The translations under genes and the position numbers were made by a program. Below the pieces are notes generated by a model, which saw only the letters and a program-made list of their open reading frames with translations, did no database searches and was not told where the DNA came from. A stretch of DNA of 64,000 nucleotides from Perkinsus chesapeaki (lineage: Eukaryota; Perkinsozoa; Perkinsida; Perkinsidae), in contig JAAPAO010000072.1 of assembly GCA_013115145.1 (NCBI GenBank), forward strand, positions 26,962-90,961, written 5' to 3'. Below, in pieces: positions 34,942 to 46,700 of the stretch; position 1 is the stretch's first letter; every line of letters begins with the position of its first letter.

Positions 34942-35691
34942 TTACTTTTCCGGTATAACATTATTGCCAATTAAATCCACCCTAGCAACCAAAGGCTGTC
35001 CTCCATCAGTCAGTCTAATCTCTGCCGTCAGTATCCTTCCACTTGGTCGTTCATTCAATGTCCTCTGTAATCGTTTACGATGGTCATCTCCGACAACATG
35101 TCCAGCGAATACGCGGACGTTGTCGAGTAGGGAGCAACAGAGGGGGCAGTAAATCGGAGCCACTTCCCCAAAATCTGCAGAAGCCGCTAAGATATCTTTT
35201 TCGATTCCATCACGCCAATCGTCGATCTCAGAAGTTCGTAAGGTAGGAAACAGCCTCCTCTCTTTCCGCTGAACCTTCACGCGCCTCGAAATTGTTGCTC
35301 CGGTCCTAACCCCAAGATAGCCTCCAATTTTAGGGTCCCTTCTCGCGCGTGCTGCATGGTCGACGCAATTCGATATTGTGAGTTCGCTCGACAAGTACAC
35401 CAAAATATTTTCCATGGCTTCCCGTTCGATCGGTCCTTCGCAGTCCCGAGCACATAACTGCACCGATCGCATTTTCTGATAATTATCCTTTTCAGGGCGC
35501 GCAAGAATCACTAATTTTCCTCGACATTCATCTGAGGCTTTCCACTCCAAAAAGGTATTTTCTTTGGTCGACCTGAAGAAGCCTTCATCAGTGAGTGCTG
35601 TTAGGAACATGTGAACAGCTGGCAGAGGGACCGTTGATAGAGTCATAGTCGACGACGAGGACGACGAGGTACCGTTACGTTTAAGCATCAA
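34942..35691 (-). CDS. Zinc-finger-containing protein, single exon
   Basis: 249 residues, intronless, starting MMLKRNGTSSSSSS. The C-terminal third has a finger-like motif YCPLCCSLL followed by HVVGDDHRKRL, giving C-x2-C and two histidines, similar to RNA-binding U1C/C2H2-type fingers. The rest is helical with RREAMENILVYL-like segments and no recognisable catalytic motif. It may be nuclear. Identity unknown. Confidence 0.55.
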   Translation of the reverse strand: MMLKRNGTSSSSSSTMTLSTVPLPAVHMFLTALTDEGFFRSTKENTFLEWKASDECRGKLVILARPEKDNYQKMRSVQLCARDCEGPIEREAMENILVYLSSELTISNCVDHAARARRDPKIGGYLGVRTGATISRRVKVQRKERRLFPTLRTSEIDDWRDGIEKDILAASADFGEVAPIYCPLCCSLLDNVRVFAGHVVGDDHRKRLQRTLNERPSGRILTAEIRLTDGGQPLVARVDLIGNNVIPEK

Positions 35692-36504
35692 TCATAAAAC
35701 AAATAAAAGCACTGATATTAAAGTATAACATTACAAACCTATGCTTCTCTGTAGAGGAGAACCATAGTTGGCAGAGCTGGAATGTCAATTACTCATCCCT
35801 TATAAAGGACTACTAGCGAAGTAACATTCCTAAATCCGGCAAGGTAATTGAAGAGCAATTCGCTCTGACTGGTTTTGCGAGGGCAACATTATCCGCCGGC
35901 CTCTGGTGGATAACATTTGCCGGGTATATGGGAACCTGGAATATCTAAACGAGATGGCAGTAAGACTACGGTCGACTCTTGCCATCCCCAGTCATCAGTA
36001 TGCATGCCTACAATCACTTACGAAGCCGCAACACATCGTCCGATGTAGTCGGGCAATAGGATGGGATGATTTCTATCATCACGTATTAAAGCTTCAAATA
36101 TGATCCCTGTAACGAAAATCTACGGACGTCATAAATCGATCCGCAGTCTCATGGTTCAGCATTCCTATCTTGCCAAGTACCAAATAGAATTCCGCCCACT
36201 TCTCAGTCATCAGCACGAACTGTACTACAGTGCACCGGCAAAACCCAAAATAGTGTAGAGTCAATTCCATGGGAGGAGTCGCAGGTGCCTTTTACGCAAC
36301 GGCAATACGTCTGATCCGTGTTGTTCCCGTATAGAGCCAGAAAATTGCGTACTGATGTTGCTTAAGTCTTTGTTAAAAAGACACTTTCATGTGTCGATAA
36401 ATGACCGATAAGATTAGAAATAATCATTATGTATCCCGAGTAACGCAACATGACTAAATTGATGATGAAGTGTATTAACGATGAAGTTGATAAAATGTAA
36501 TATA
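35692..36504 (+). other. Spacer, nothing supported
   Basis: About 810 bp with only short frames and no splice-consistent protein or RNA gene. Confidence 0.5.
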
Positions 36505-36906
36505 TCAATTCACTGTATCCTTCCTGACATAAGTAATATACCCCTTGTTGATGGTGGGCAGATATAGAAATTGATAATGACTCATACCAGTCATTTTCCA
36601 AGTTAAAGAGTCTCTTGTCAAGGCCCCAGCAGATTCCTCGACCATTCGATCACACTCCTCATTGAACACGTCAATCGTCCACTCTCCTTGAGTATAAGTA
36701 CTGTTGTAGTTACAATAATAGGTTTCAACTTCCGTTCCTCCTTTACGATGAGTCAGATCGGCAGATTGATCGTTGTGAAAGACGATCTTATTCAGATAGT
36801 AGCCGGACCACTTGGGGTACATAGGTAAATAGGTACCATCTAATGCAGTAGCATTATCGCCAAACATAACAGCGATTCCCACATAAAAGATAAGGCAAGC
36901 TTTCAT
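36505..36906 (-). CDS. Secreted intronless family protein, member 2
   Basis: 133 residues without intron. Signal peptide MKACLIFYVGIAVMFGD, then the family opening LDGTYLPMYPKWSGYYLNK. It shares the central YYCNYNSTY, the segment CDRMVEESAGALT and the closing YQFLYLPTINKG with members 1 and 3. N-glycosylation sequons occur (NAT, NST). Function unknown. Confidence 0.75.
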   Translation of the reverse strand: MKACLIFYVGIAVMFGDNATALDGTYLPMYPKWSGYYLNKIVFHNDQSADLTHRKGGTEVETYYCNYNSTYTQGEWTIDVFNEECDRMVEESAGALTRDSLTWKMTGMSHYQFLYLPTINKGYITYVRKDTVN

Positions 36907-37937
36907 GTCGATTAGGATGGAGCAGCTCGAATACGAAACAACATCAAGCCTCCCCGTGACGCCTCCTTAGCATTTACTGTGGAGCGGCGCTGCGGTGACT
37001 TGGATCACATTTTTGAAAATTTTAGGAACAAATATTCCAGCCCGAAATATTTGTTTGCTTTCCTGACAAAAGAAATATCTTCTACGCATGGGTATGATAA
37101 TTACCCTATCTGTCAGGCTCAAAGAACAACAGAATTAAGGTTAAGTTCCTTTGTAGCTTTTCTCCTCCACAGAAAGGCACAAGTACTACAAGCTTTTCCT
37201 TCTACTCGACAGAATGCCAATATTCCAGCACTGCTCAATCGTATTGCCCCTTCCAAATATCCAATCTACCGCCACCACCCGTAGCAACAGCGTCGAGTTT
37301 GAACAAGTGTCAAATACATCACGCGAAGGATGATCCAGCCGTGACCAGGAAAGTAGTAGGAACACCAAAACAAGCTTTGAACCGGCTGTCCCTTCCCATC
37401 CATCATCTTGCCCTCTCTTGCTGCCTCTAACGCGCAGGCATACCCTATGAAGGGACATGGATAGTCACCGCGTAAGATCGCCGAGCATACACACCAGGCT
37501 GTTGGTTCGCCTTCGCGCCGTAGCAATCACTGAAGCCGTAACGTTTCAATAGGGAAGGCACGAGAAGCCTGCTCCATCTGCTTGGAGGAGCGGAGTCGAG
37601 GAGGGTCACTTCAGGTAAGCGCTGTGTTGTACGTTTTCAGTGTAAGTTATGAGCCTTTACCAGCGAGCCAAGTTACGCGGAGTTCGATGTGAACAAGAAG
37701 CTCATTCGAGAGAAGTGGTTAAAAAAGGCATCATCAGCTCCATAGCTACTCAACAGCAGCTGCTGCCAATTAGTGGCGCACATAAAATCAAGGTGTGCTC
37801 TTCACTGCAAATACAAACATGAAGTGTATCCCTTCCGAGACCCAAAATACCTCATCATGTCTCTTACATCTATCAACCTTATACCACTCCTTCCCCCCAA
37901 ATACACAACTAATAAGAGTTGGTAAGATACGTCAACA
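36907..37937 (-). other. Region with weak coding signal only
   Basis: Minus-strand frames at 37266-37526 (PCPFIGYACALEAAREGK) and 37186-37458 look partly coding. No start, domain or unambiguous splice chain could be fixed. They may be exons of an unrecognised gene. A 9 bp inverted repeat around ACAAATATT lies at about 37027-37053. Confidence 0.3.
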
Positions 37938-38763
37938 TTAAGTCACTTCACTAGAGTTCATCTCATCCCCTTCGGTAACACTGCTATCCGATGGGCTACT
38001 CGGTGAAACGCTCTTTCTCTCCTCCATAATCTTCTTCCATCTATCAAACTGTTCCTGTGATAAAACCTTCGGGAACATCACCAAGCACCCCGATACTGGA
38101 CACGGCTTATCCACCCGATGATGAGGTCGACGCCGCCCTCCACCCTGAGCAGAAGAGCGATGCAATCTAAATGCGCTACACAACGCCGAAACGGTGCGAT
38201 TACGAGTGACTATACAAGATGAAGAACGTCGTCCACAGCTTGGAATGAATGAAGACTAAATAATATCTTCATATACGTAAGGAGTAGTGTTATTATTAAA
38301 TAACCTATCGAAGTAAGATGCCTGTGATGCCAGCCTCATCAAAGTGAAAATATGTTCCCTGAATGATTCAAGAATATCCCGGAAGTGATTATATGATAGA
38401 CAATGTGGCCCACTGAAAGACGACCTGGCAGCAGCAGCAAATACATTCCCACTGAAAACCCCGCTCGATGTCGACCTATGAACACGCCAGTGTGAGCATA
38501 TCATAAATGCAGATATATCATTTCCATGTATTATACGAAAATACTGAATATCAGTTGTGATACTAAATACCATCATATTCTTCTCGACTGTCCGCCAATG
38601 CTCATCATCATCTTCATCTTTCATTTCCTCTTTCTTCTCCATCTTTACTTTCTCCTTTTTTATCAAGTCAACTGTGGGCCGATATTTACGAGCTTTCCTG
38701 GAAAATGATAAAAATTCTCTCTTACTAGCCAGCAATAAAGCTGACACCTCTAGCTGTTGAATG
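37938..38763 (-). CDS. Unknown protein or 3' exons of the RBBP6-like gene
   Basis: After an acceptor at about 38763 the frame reads LEVSALLLASKREFLSFSRK, a Lys/Glu/Asp-rich stretch, then SYNHFRDILESFREHIFTL. The 3' exon reads SFIPSCGRRSSSC and DKPCPVSGCLVMFPKVLSQ before an acidic Ser-rich end at 37938. It is open over a long distance and uses the same strand as the DWNN-RING gene, whose last visible exon ends in a GTAAGT donor 280 nt upstream. It may therefore be the C-terminus of that gene. Confidence 0.4.
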
Positions 38764-38919
38764 ATACAATAATCGACCCTCTGAAAACAACTGCATATTC
38801 GAACTCTACTCCGCTACCAGTTTAAATCGTACAAAAAGCGGAACGTGTGGTAGCCCCCGTAGAGGTAGATATTTGCTATACTAATAATCATTCAACGGCA
38901 TGGGGTGTTGGAAGGTAGA

Positions 38920-38996
38920 ATAATACATGCTTTGATATTAACAAAGGATAATACATGCTTTGATATTAACAAAGGCTAATGCGCTTTAATATTAAC
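38920..38996. repeat. 28 bp tandem repeat in intron
   Basis: Two exact copies beginning ATAATACATGCTTTGATATT at 38920 and 38948, plus a degenerate third copy, between the RBBP6-like exon and the next coding stretch. Confidence 0.85.
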
Positions 38997-39045
38997 TGAG
39001 ACCTAATGGCATTTCATCATTGCTATGAGCTAAACTTACTTTTGT

Positions 39046-42000
39046 AAAGCCTCATCATCATCTAAATCCACAACAGCATCATCACCTTCATCATCTGTAA
39101 TATCTATAATATCATCATCGTCATCATCATCGCCTAAGAATAATAAACCAACATATATAACGATTCATCCCATTTTATACTCTTTTTGATTGGAGATCCT
39201 CTACCACTAACTAACACACCGAAATTAAGCCAGTAAGTACCCTGGCAACCAAATGGGCAATTATCTACGAAATACGCTCACTACGATCACATACCGTATA
39301 GTACAAATCCATACGTGCGAGAGGACAACCCTTCTATATGTTGTAAAATGAAGAGATAGAATATTAAGCATATCAGTAAAAGATAAAGCAAGATTCCATA
39401 TCATTATAAGAAGAGTAAAAACAATATCTTCCTATCTGACATCGATTCACCTCTCTTTTTCCTTTTCTTTTTGCCTTCTTCTTTTTCCATCATCTCCCTT
39501 ACAGTCTCCTCCTTACGTGCCTATCAACACACTTCATATAAACCAAGACACGCCGCCACCTCCGCCGCCACCCACCTCAGCTTTATCGAGGAGTCCTTCG
39601 GGATAATCAAAACCGCAGGTACTCCTGTTGAAATCATATGATGAGTAAGAATGCAATATACTAGCCAATTGGGCGGCAACCTAAAGGTCATTTTGTGGCG
39701 CGCGAGAATGACGTCCGAAAAGAGTGTTATTACTATTTTATGTTCAACAGGTTTCTTTTTATCATCACCTTCACCGTATTTAGTAAGTCTACATGCCTCT
39801 ACATAGTTCAACGGACATGCATCCGTGAGACATGCCTTACACACCGTACCACCGCAGCATGGCAGCAGAAGTGGGGAATGCTCTGGTGCCTGACAGAAGT
39901 ATATCAACCATACATCGTTCAACAGCAGCAGCAGCAACAAGCAGATTAGTCGATTGTGGGTATGGCAAGAAGAAACACCATCTTATCATTCCAAGAGCTC
40001 CAGTATGACATTCGAGATGTCCCCCGTTGAGTAGCCTTTGTTGGCCGACCAACTCAGGCCCAAACTTCAGACTCATCACACTTCCGCGTCTACCATGTGG
40101 ATCTCATCGGTCTGTCCGATAGACTCTACCTCGAAACCTATAAAAAGGTCCAAACTCAATGCCTACAGACCCTGCACATCTGGAGCTCATCGCAGACCTG
40201 GCGCTGAATCGAAGGCCCGAAGGCGACGAAGCCAAGATGGAGCATCGGCCAAAGAACGAAGAAAATATCCCTTCCCGTGAGCAGGTTACGGTATGAGCAT
40301 GTGAGTGTATAAACGATGGCATCTCATGTTGGACACTCAAGCCTACGACAGACTAATATCACACACACTTCCTTCTGCTGCGTATACGTACACTGGAGAC
40401 CGCGTCACAGGCCTGCCCTTTGGCGTTTCGGAAAGTTGTTATTAAATGATGACCTATCATCCCTCCCTAATGAGAAACATCATTTGTCTGATCATGATTT
40501 CTGTTATGGTAGCTAACAGCCGGCAGTTTACTGGCACATACTATCCTGTCAACCCGGACGCCGCCGATGTCTACATAAACAAGATAAGCTTCGACCATTT
40601 CCGCTTTCACATCTATCTGACTCATGGGCAAGATCTTGCTCAAGCCGAGGTCTATGACTGCGCCTACTCGTATAACCTCACTAAAATAGAGTATCGTATC
40701 AGCATCTACAACATGGACTGTAATCGTATGGTACGTGAGTCTGGTGGCCTACTAACTAACGATTCCTTGCTTATGGATATGACCCAGGATGAAGAATATA
40801 TCTTATTCACCGCCGCTGGAGGGAAACGTATACCTTATGGAAGAGTGTTGTGAGGAATGATGTAAAAGTGTTTGAGCCTCCAATTGAGTTATCAATTTCT
40901 ATCGGTAAGTCGGTTAGTCAGTTTGAGGTTCATCGTGTGGTGATCTTATCTTTACGAACAACACCAGACAACCAGAAAAGGTCGAAAAAGAAGAGGTTGA
41001 GTGTGCAACTCGTCACCCACACTCCTCTGATGTTAAGTCTTCCTGTCAAAGCTAAGTGGCTTGAGTTAAGTCTTGCTCTCGAGTTGACACCATAAACCTG
41101 ATACTAGTTTAACCATTCGCTATTGGTAACTTTCAGGTCAGAACGGTAAGGATTGAAAGAGGAGTACAGACTGTATTGTTTTATTCTTCATTGTACTTTC
41201 GACTGTATTATTATGCAGCAATCTCGTTTGGACTTGCCCATCCGTAGACCTTACTAGCCTTGCCTGTCTGAGCCTTTGGCAACAAGACTATACCGACCTT
41301 CCCAGACAAAACGAAGCAGCGAATATAGGTACGTTATGATAGCTGTTCAAAAGTGACTTCTCAAACAACCTGTGAGATTTCTCGGCAGAATTTCTATGAA
41401 TTTTCGTATCACCTCAGACTCGGAAATGCTGCGTTGCAATCCCGAAGAGACTTTCTCCACAGTTCTACGATATTCATGATCGAGCTACACAAACTTCGTA
41501 CATGTATTGCAGCATTCTTACCAGCATAAGATTATTGCAAATCGGGCACACACACGTCTCTGGCACCTTTGCTATCCTCTCCCTACTCTTTCCTTCCTTA
41601 TTATCTGACACCTCTAGCCATGCTTGAGAAGGCACCACTTTAACAAACCTTGTGAAGGTGAACTGCTGCCATCTTCTCCATCTGCACTTTTAAAGTATCG
41701 TGCGTGTTCCACTACGATATTCCCTTTTACTTTAACTCCTCGACTTTGCCGCTGATCGAAAGATACATGCCATATTATTCAACTTCATCCAACTTAAGTG
41801 CCTTCTTTCCCCAATTGCGTTTCCATTTTCCCCAAGTAAGGTACTAAGCTACGGCTTTTATTTCCCACTACTTCCCTTTCAGCGTTCGTATATGTCAATA
41901 GTCTAATTTCACTACTCCAGCACAATTGAAATGAGCAATTAACCATATAATAGAGTATAATAATAATATTCTAGGATCGCTGTCTAGTATATTATCAGGT

Positions 42001-42714
42001 TTTCAAGATAAAGCGCCACGATAAAGAGCTTTGATAAACTATATAACCCCTCCTGCTTACCCCAACGCTTGGCTTCCTTGTAACCAATAATGTAGCATTC
42101 GCCGGTATGAGCTCACCATCATAATCATACAGCCTACCGGGCTCACCTGGGAAAATAAAGGGATGATTATAGTAGATCACAGAGATGGAGCACTAACCTG
42201 CAGCCGCGTTCTCAGTAGTAGATTCATCCATCTCATAAAGCTGCAAATCACGGGCATCACATTCCTTCTTTTCAGCGATTAATAACTGATTCAAAAACTA
42301 CAGTAATATCGTGGCGTGTGGTCATAGTATTTCCTTATTTCCGCACACTAGTGAACTTCCGCTTCTTCACGTGAAAGAACAAACGATGCATCCAGCAGCT
42401 ACTCGAAAACCCAAAAACTGCGGTAAATAAATCGAGTTGATTTCATTTTCTTAATTCTAATAAACTAAAAATTAAATCCCGAAAAATAAAGCCATAAGGA
42501 GCTACGAGGTGCGAGAAAAACGATTTATTTTGAACGAAGCAGAATTTCGGCAGGTGAAACGGCTGAAAGATTCTCTCACCTTAAGTTCACCAACTGCTAT
42601 ATCAGCAGCATTAAATGCTATCTTGTCAAGTGTGTTCTGATGCTTGAATTTGAAATAGACAACATTTTGTAGTTTCCCTTGTGCCACCAACTCTGCCTCT
42701 GATACCATCGCCAT
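39046..42714 (-). CDS. RBBP6: RBBP6/Mpe1-like protein (DWNN + split RING)
   Basis: Family role: ubiquitin ligase-like factor in mRNA 3' processing. The first exon (42714) gives the DWNN ubiquitin-like domain: VVYFKFKHQNTLDKIAF, then LLIAEKKECDARDLQLYE and RLYDYDGELIPANATLLV. The RING is split by an intron, KVPETCVCPICNNLML joined to APEHSPLLLPCCGGTVCKAC. The joint is in phase and matches the family's CxxC...PCCGxxxCxxC pattern. That intron spans 39900-41521 (1,622 nt) and holds an antisense gene. Basic (GKKKRKKR) and acidic (DDDDDIIDITDDEG) exons follow. The last RING Cys pair is unclear and the 3' end is open. Confidence 0.65.
40446..40853 (+). CDS. Secreted intronless family protein, member 3 (nested antisense)
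   Basis: About 127-135 residues, intronless. The inner ATG at 40470 gives the better signal peptide, MRNIICLIMISVMVANS, followed by the family opening FTGTYYPVNPD. It shares YDCAYSYN, CNRMVRESGGLL and the end YILFTAAGGK with members 1 and 2. It lies within the 1,622 nt intron of the RBBP6-like gene on the opposite strand. A coding-like minus stretch at 41220-41480 in the same intron (ending WASPNEIAA) is unassigned. Confidence 0.75.
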   Translation: MMTYHPSLMRNIICLIMISVMVANSRQFTGTYYPVNPDAADVYINKISFDHFRFHIYLTHGQDLAQAEVYDCAYSYNLTKIEYRISIYNMDCNRMVRESGGLLTNDSLLMDMTQDEEYILFTAAGGKRIPYGRVL

Positions 42715-42932
42715 TATAACAAAAAAGGAGGAGGACTACCCAAGATAACGACCGAAAATGGAACATCACTAACACAATCTTATCCATAAGGCTCAAAGAT
42801 ACGTCGACCGAGAAAATAGGCAGCAGCTCTTAGATCTTTCCGCACTTCAATTTTTCATCAACTCAATGTGGATGGTGGATATTTGGTAGAAACTTTATTA
42901 TTTTTATTTCTTGTTGGCCACAGTTGAACTTC

Positions 42933-43584
42933 TATTGTGGTATGTCCCTCTTTAAGCATTCAATCTTAACAGCGTCTTTACCGGCAATCATAACCATACC
43001 AATGCTACGGATCGACTTCTCTCCTACAAACAGACAACCAATTTAGTGGCGCGTGAAGCTACCATAGTCGAATAACTCCTCAACTTTCTACGGTCTATCG
43101 GTTCATCGATCCATCGTTTACTAAACTTAGTCATAAAAAATGGAGTAATTGACCGCATAAGCCCTAAGCAGTGATATGGACTAGCTCAGCAGCACTGATA
43201 TGATAGCGAACTCTAGACCGTCTCATTCATGCCAGATTTTAAAACTTTATAAATATTTGTAAGTCTTCCCATTTCCGCCATATCTTCATTCGCAATACGA
43301 AATTGTATCACCAACGTCGTGTAATTCTTTCAAGACTATTTCTCGCCAACACATGCCGATGGTTAATGATGCATAAACTTACGTTTAGTTGGTATCCCCC
43401 ACTGACCTTTATCTCGCCTTTCAATTGCATTCTGTAATATAATATTCTTCTTATCATCTATACAGTAAAGTCTACCAGTAATATCACGACCATCTGGCAG
43501 ACTGACACGCAATGATTTATGCAAGAGTGAAGGGAGAAAATTCGAAGTGGGAACAGCAGCAGCAACAACGGTAGAGACCGACAT
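42933..43584 (-). CDS. NAA38: NAA38/LSMD1-like Sm-fold protein
   Basis: Auxiliary subunit of the NatC N-terminal acetyltransferase (family knowledge). Exon 1 reads MSVSTVVAAAV then LLHKSLRVSLPDGRDITGRL and CIDDKKNIILQNA, the Sm1 motif. After an intron region of about 330 nt the last exon EKSIRSIGMVMIAGKDAV with IECLKRDIPQ gives Sm2. The size of about 100 residues fits. The long intron carries GTGGCGCGTGA at about 43046, and two more copies lie just upstream of the start (43620, 43697). The start is 172 nt from the stop of the calpain gene. Confidence 0.75.
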
Positions 43585-43756
43585 TTCCAAGGGAATAAAT
43601 AACAGCTGAACTGAGATCATTTCAGGGCGCGTGACGAAAGAAGACACTTTCGAGGAAAAACCACTGTTGATGCTATACTGTATATACCACCATTTCGTGG
43701 CGCGTGAAACCAACCCAGCTCGAGTTCATGTACAAAAAGTGTAACAGTAAGACGGA

Positions 43757-46700
43757 TCAATTATCATTTTTCTTTTCTTTAACTGCGGCCAAGGCGGCGA
43801 GCAGCGCCTCATTTGGGCTCAAACCAGCAGCGACGTATCTGACATGCATACCTTCGCTGCAACCGGGCAAAGGATGATGGAAATACTCATCGAAAAGGCT
43901 CTTGATTCTGTCTTGGGTTGAGTTCGCCGTGACTGAGGATGGCTGGGACGGCGGCGGCGGAGGGGGCTGCTGTTGGGTAGATTTGATAGGAAGGAACACC
44001 TATGTGAGGTAGAGTAAGCCATGTCCCCAGCGCTGCCTATGGAACTGGTTCAAAATTGGACCGCCATAGGAGCAAACAAATGCTTAAAAAATCTAAGGTT
44101 CTTTTTGTTCATTTACGATGGCAATACCTCACTTCGCTCGTAAATCTCACGCGCCACAAAATTATGAGGTATGAGCCCTTTTTTCGCACCACCCTGTCTT
44201 AGCTTACATGCATTGTAACATCAGCAGGGGGAGGAAAGAGGACACCACCAGCGCCATCGCCAGACTGAACTCCATGTGCCATAGCCAAGGACAATTGAAA
44301 CCTAAAAATGACATCTGTCGGATTCGAACCCGGGAGTGTTCCTGCTGCTGCTGCTCACTTCGTAGCATTCTTCTCTGGACTTAATGTCATCAAAACGGCT
44401 CTGGTCATCGGCGGTATAGTGTCCTGTGTAGTCAGACTTCCCCGAGATGATACGACGTTTTTGGACTCACTGGCGTCGAGCTCGATAACAAAGGAACTGA
44501 GCAATGATGCCACATTAATTCAACTGGCAGCCCGCCGACCATTTAGCCGATCATCGAGCTGTAAAATATTTTCATATAATCTTTACAATATGTTCTCGTT
44601 TAAAAACCAATAAGCGCTGACAATTGATCGAAATCTCAACCTCACTTTTTCGTCCTATATTCCAACATAGATGCTAACATAACAATTTTCCAAGTTCCTC
44701 CAAAACAGCTTTAGATTTGTGTGCAACATGGCCTCCTTACCAATCCTGTCGTGTGTTCTCTGCACATACTATTGTCCCTGAGCTGTCTTGGCATATATAT
44801 ACTCCGATCCCTGGAGCTACATCCCTTCGTTTACCGTATACTGTAGCGTAGGCAAACCTGAAAGATACAAGGATAACAAAGTGAGCTAGAAGGAAGCTTG
44901 GTTGGACATCTGAGGACATGAAAAACAGTTGTCCTTTACTCCATGTTTCAAACAGCTCTAGTGAGCGGTGGATGTGAGATTCGTCAAAACCGATTGAGCA
45001 TATTTTCAAGAGTTTAATCGGTGTACATTAGCCTTACGTAGCCGAGCCTGACTCTATCCCATTCATCCTCTTAGACGGCGTGATAGCCTTCAACTTCTGT
45101 GATGAATGGATCGCCACTGTACCTGGGAATATGGAAATTGGAACTTGGCAGAGGATGACCGACTTTACTCTTTCTGTGGCCCAACTCCATCGAGTGAGAA
45201 AACGACAAAGGAACTATACGGTAGGTCTCTCCGCGCTTGAGGAATATCTCCGTGCTAACCTGTGACTAGATGCACCACGAGAATGCCAACATCGTTTACC
45301 TCAGGCATCATGTCCCTCTTGGCCGTACCGGCACATTCGAGCAGCTCACCAGTAGAAGGATCGAGCCGAAGGATAACCAGACCGATGTCCACCAGCGTGC
45401 TGGCCATACCAACCGCGCTCTCACGCGTCTTGTTGCTCTCCTGGTATACTGTAATGTCGACCGAGGCATCTAATCGACGTGTTGAGCAGCTCACATGCAA
45501 AGGCGGACACACCTTCATCATCGGGCGCAGTAACGGTAAACATCTCGCCGAGACCTGTTAAAGCTGGCAGCCAGCATCGCTGCCTTACAATGGCTTCAGG
45601 GGGATAATCCTCGTGGACCTGTGATGGCAGTCGGACGAGGGGACGTGAGAAGTTTGCATTACCCGACAGATCTCAAGGCTTGCAAAGTATTCAACTACAT
45701 CTTCCCAGGACATCCAAAACAGGCCGTTGGAATCGTACCTGTTATGATACACCATTACCACCCTATCAGCGTTACTCCCTACATAGATACTCCAGCGCTG
45801 TTCACAACACCGAGCTCCCGTTTAAGCTCGTCAGTCCATTTGGCAGAGTCTCGTGACCAATCACCATTCCACGACCCTACAGGAGACATTTAATGGATTA
45901 GCAAACGTGTGCTTAGGATTACTCGGGCTCTGAGCTCCCCATGGGTTCCGCAATAGAAGAAGACGATTCTCACCAACCTCTCTCACATCCATTATGGAAT
46001 AAGCATGAGGCGCCTAAAGTGGAAAGGGAGTGCAAACCACAGTCTTATTCGAATACCCAACTACGACAAGGATATCCCCTCAGGTGTATCTTACCTGAAG
46101 ACCTTTGTCTTTTAACTCAGCTCTACTATGCTTGAACGTCGGTGCACATGCTACACCAAGTAAGTACCTGTTGTGTAAAGCTCCTACGCTTCTACGAGAA
46201 GCATTTTGACTTAAAATTTTCAAGCCCTAAGAACTAGGTTTTCTAGAGAAGAAGTTGAACGGCGGCTTCACCCACTATAGTGGTGCATCTTTGGCATCTT
46301 TGCATAGGTACTGAGTGACTCAGTACCTACCTATAGACTCAGTCTGAGTCTACCTCGCTACTGGGTCATCGATATTGCCGATGACACATCGGTCACAATA
46401 GCGATTCGGTAACAACAGCAGTAGTGCCGCAGCGGCACTGCCGCTGCCAAGTGCGACAAGGAGGTAGATGGATGCACCAACACAACCCGCTGATGAGATA
46501 ACTTAACGGTCGAGTTTCAACGGAACGGCCATAGCAGTAAGTACTGTATCTGGGTTCCTGGCAGGCACCAGCCTGGTTCCTGCTTGGCACATCCGTCACT
46601 AAGTGTTACTCATTGTGGGCACCATTGATGCTTATCTGTGGAGCCTGATATCAACTACAACCATTGTTTACTCTCCACGATAGTCACACGATAACAACAA

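Noticed and set aside
45080-46135. Series of plus-strand open frames at 45-46 kb
   Set aside because: The minus strand here encodes calpain exons with the catalytic His and Asn and the C-terminal domains, so these frames are shadows.
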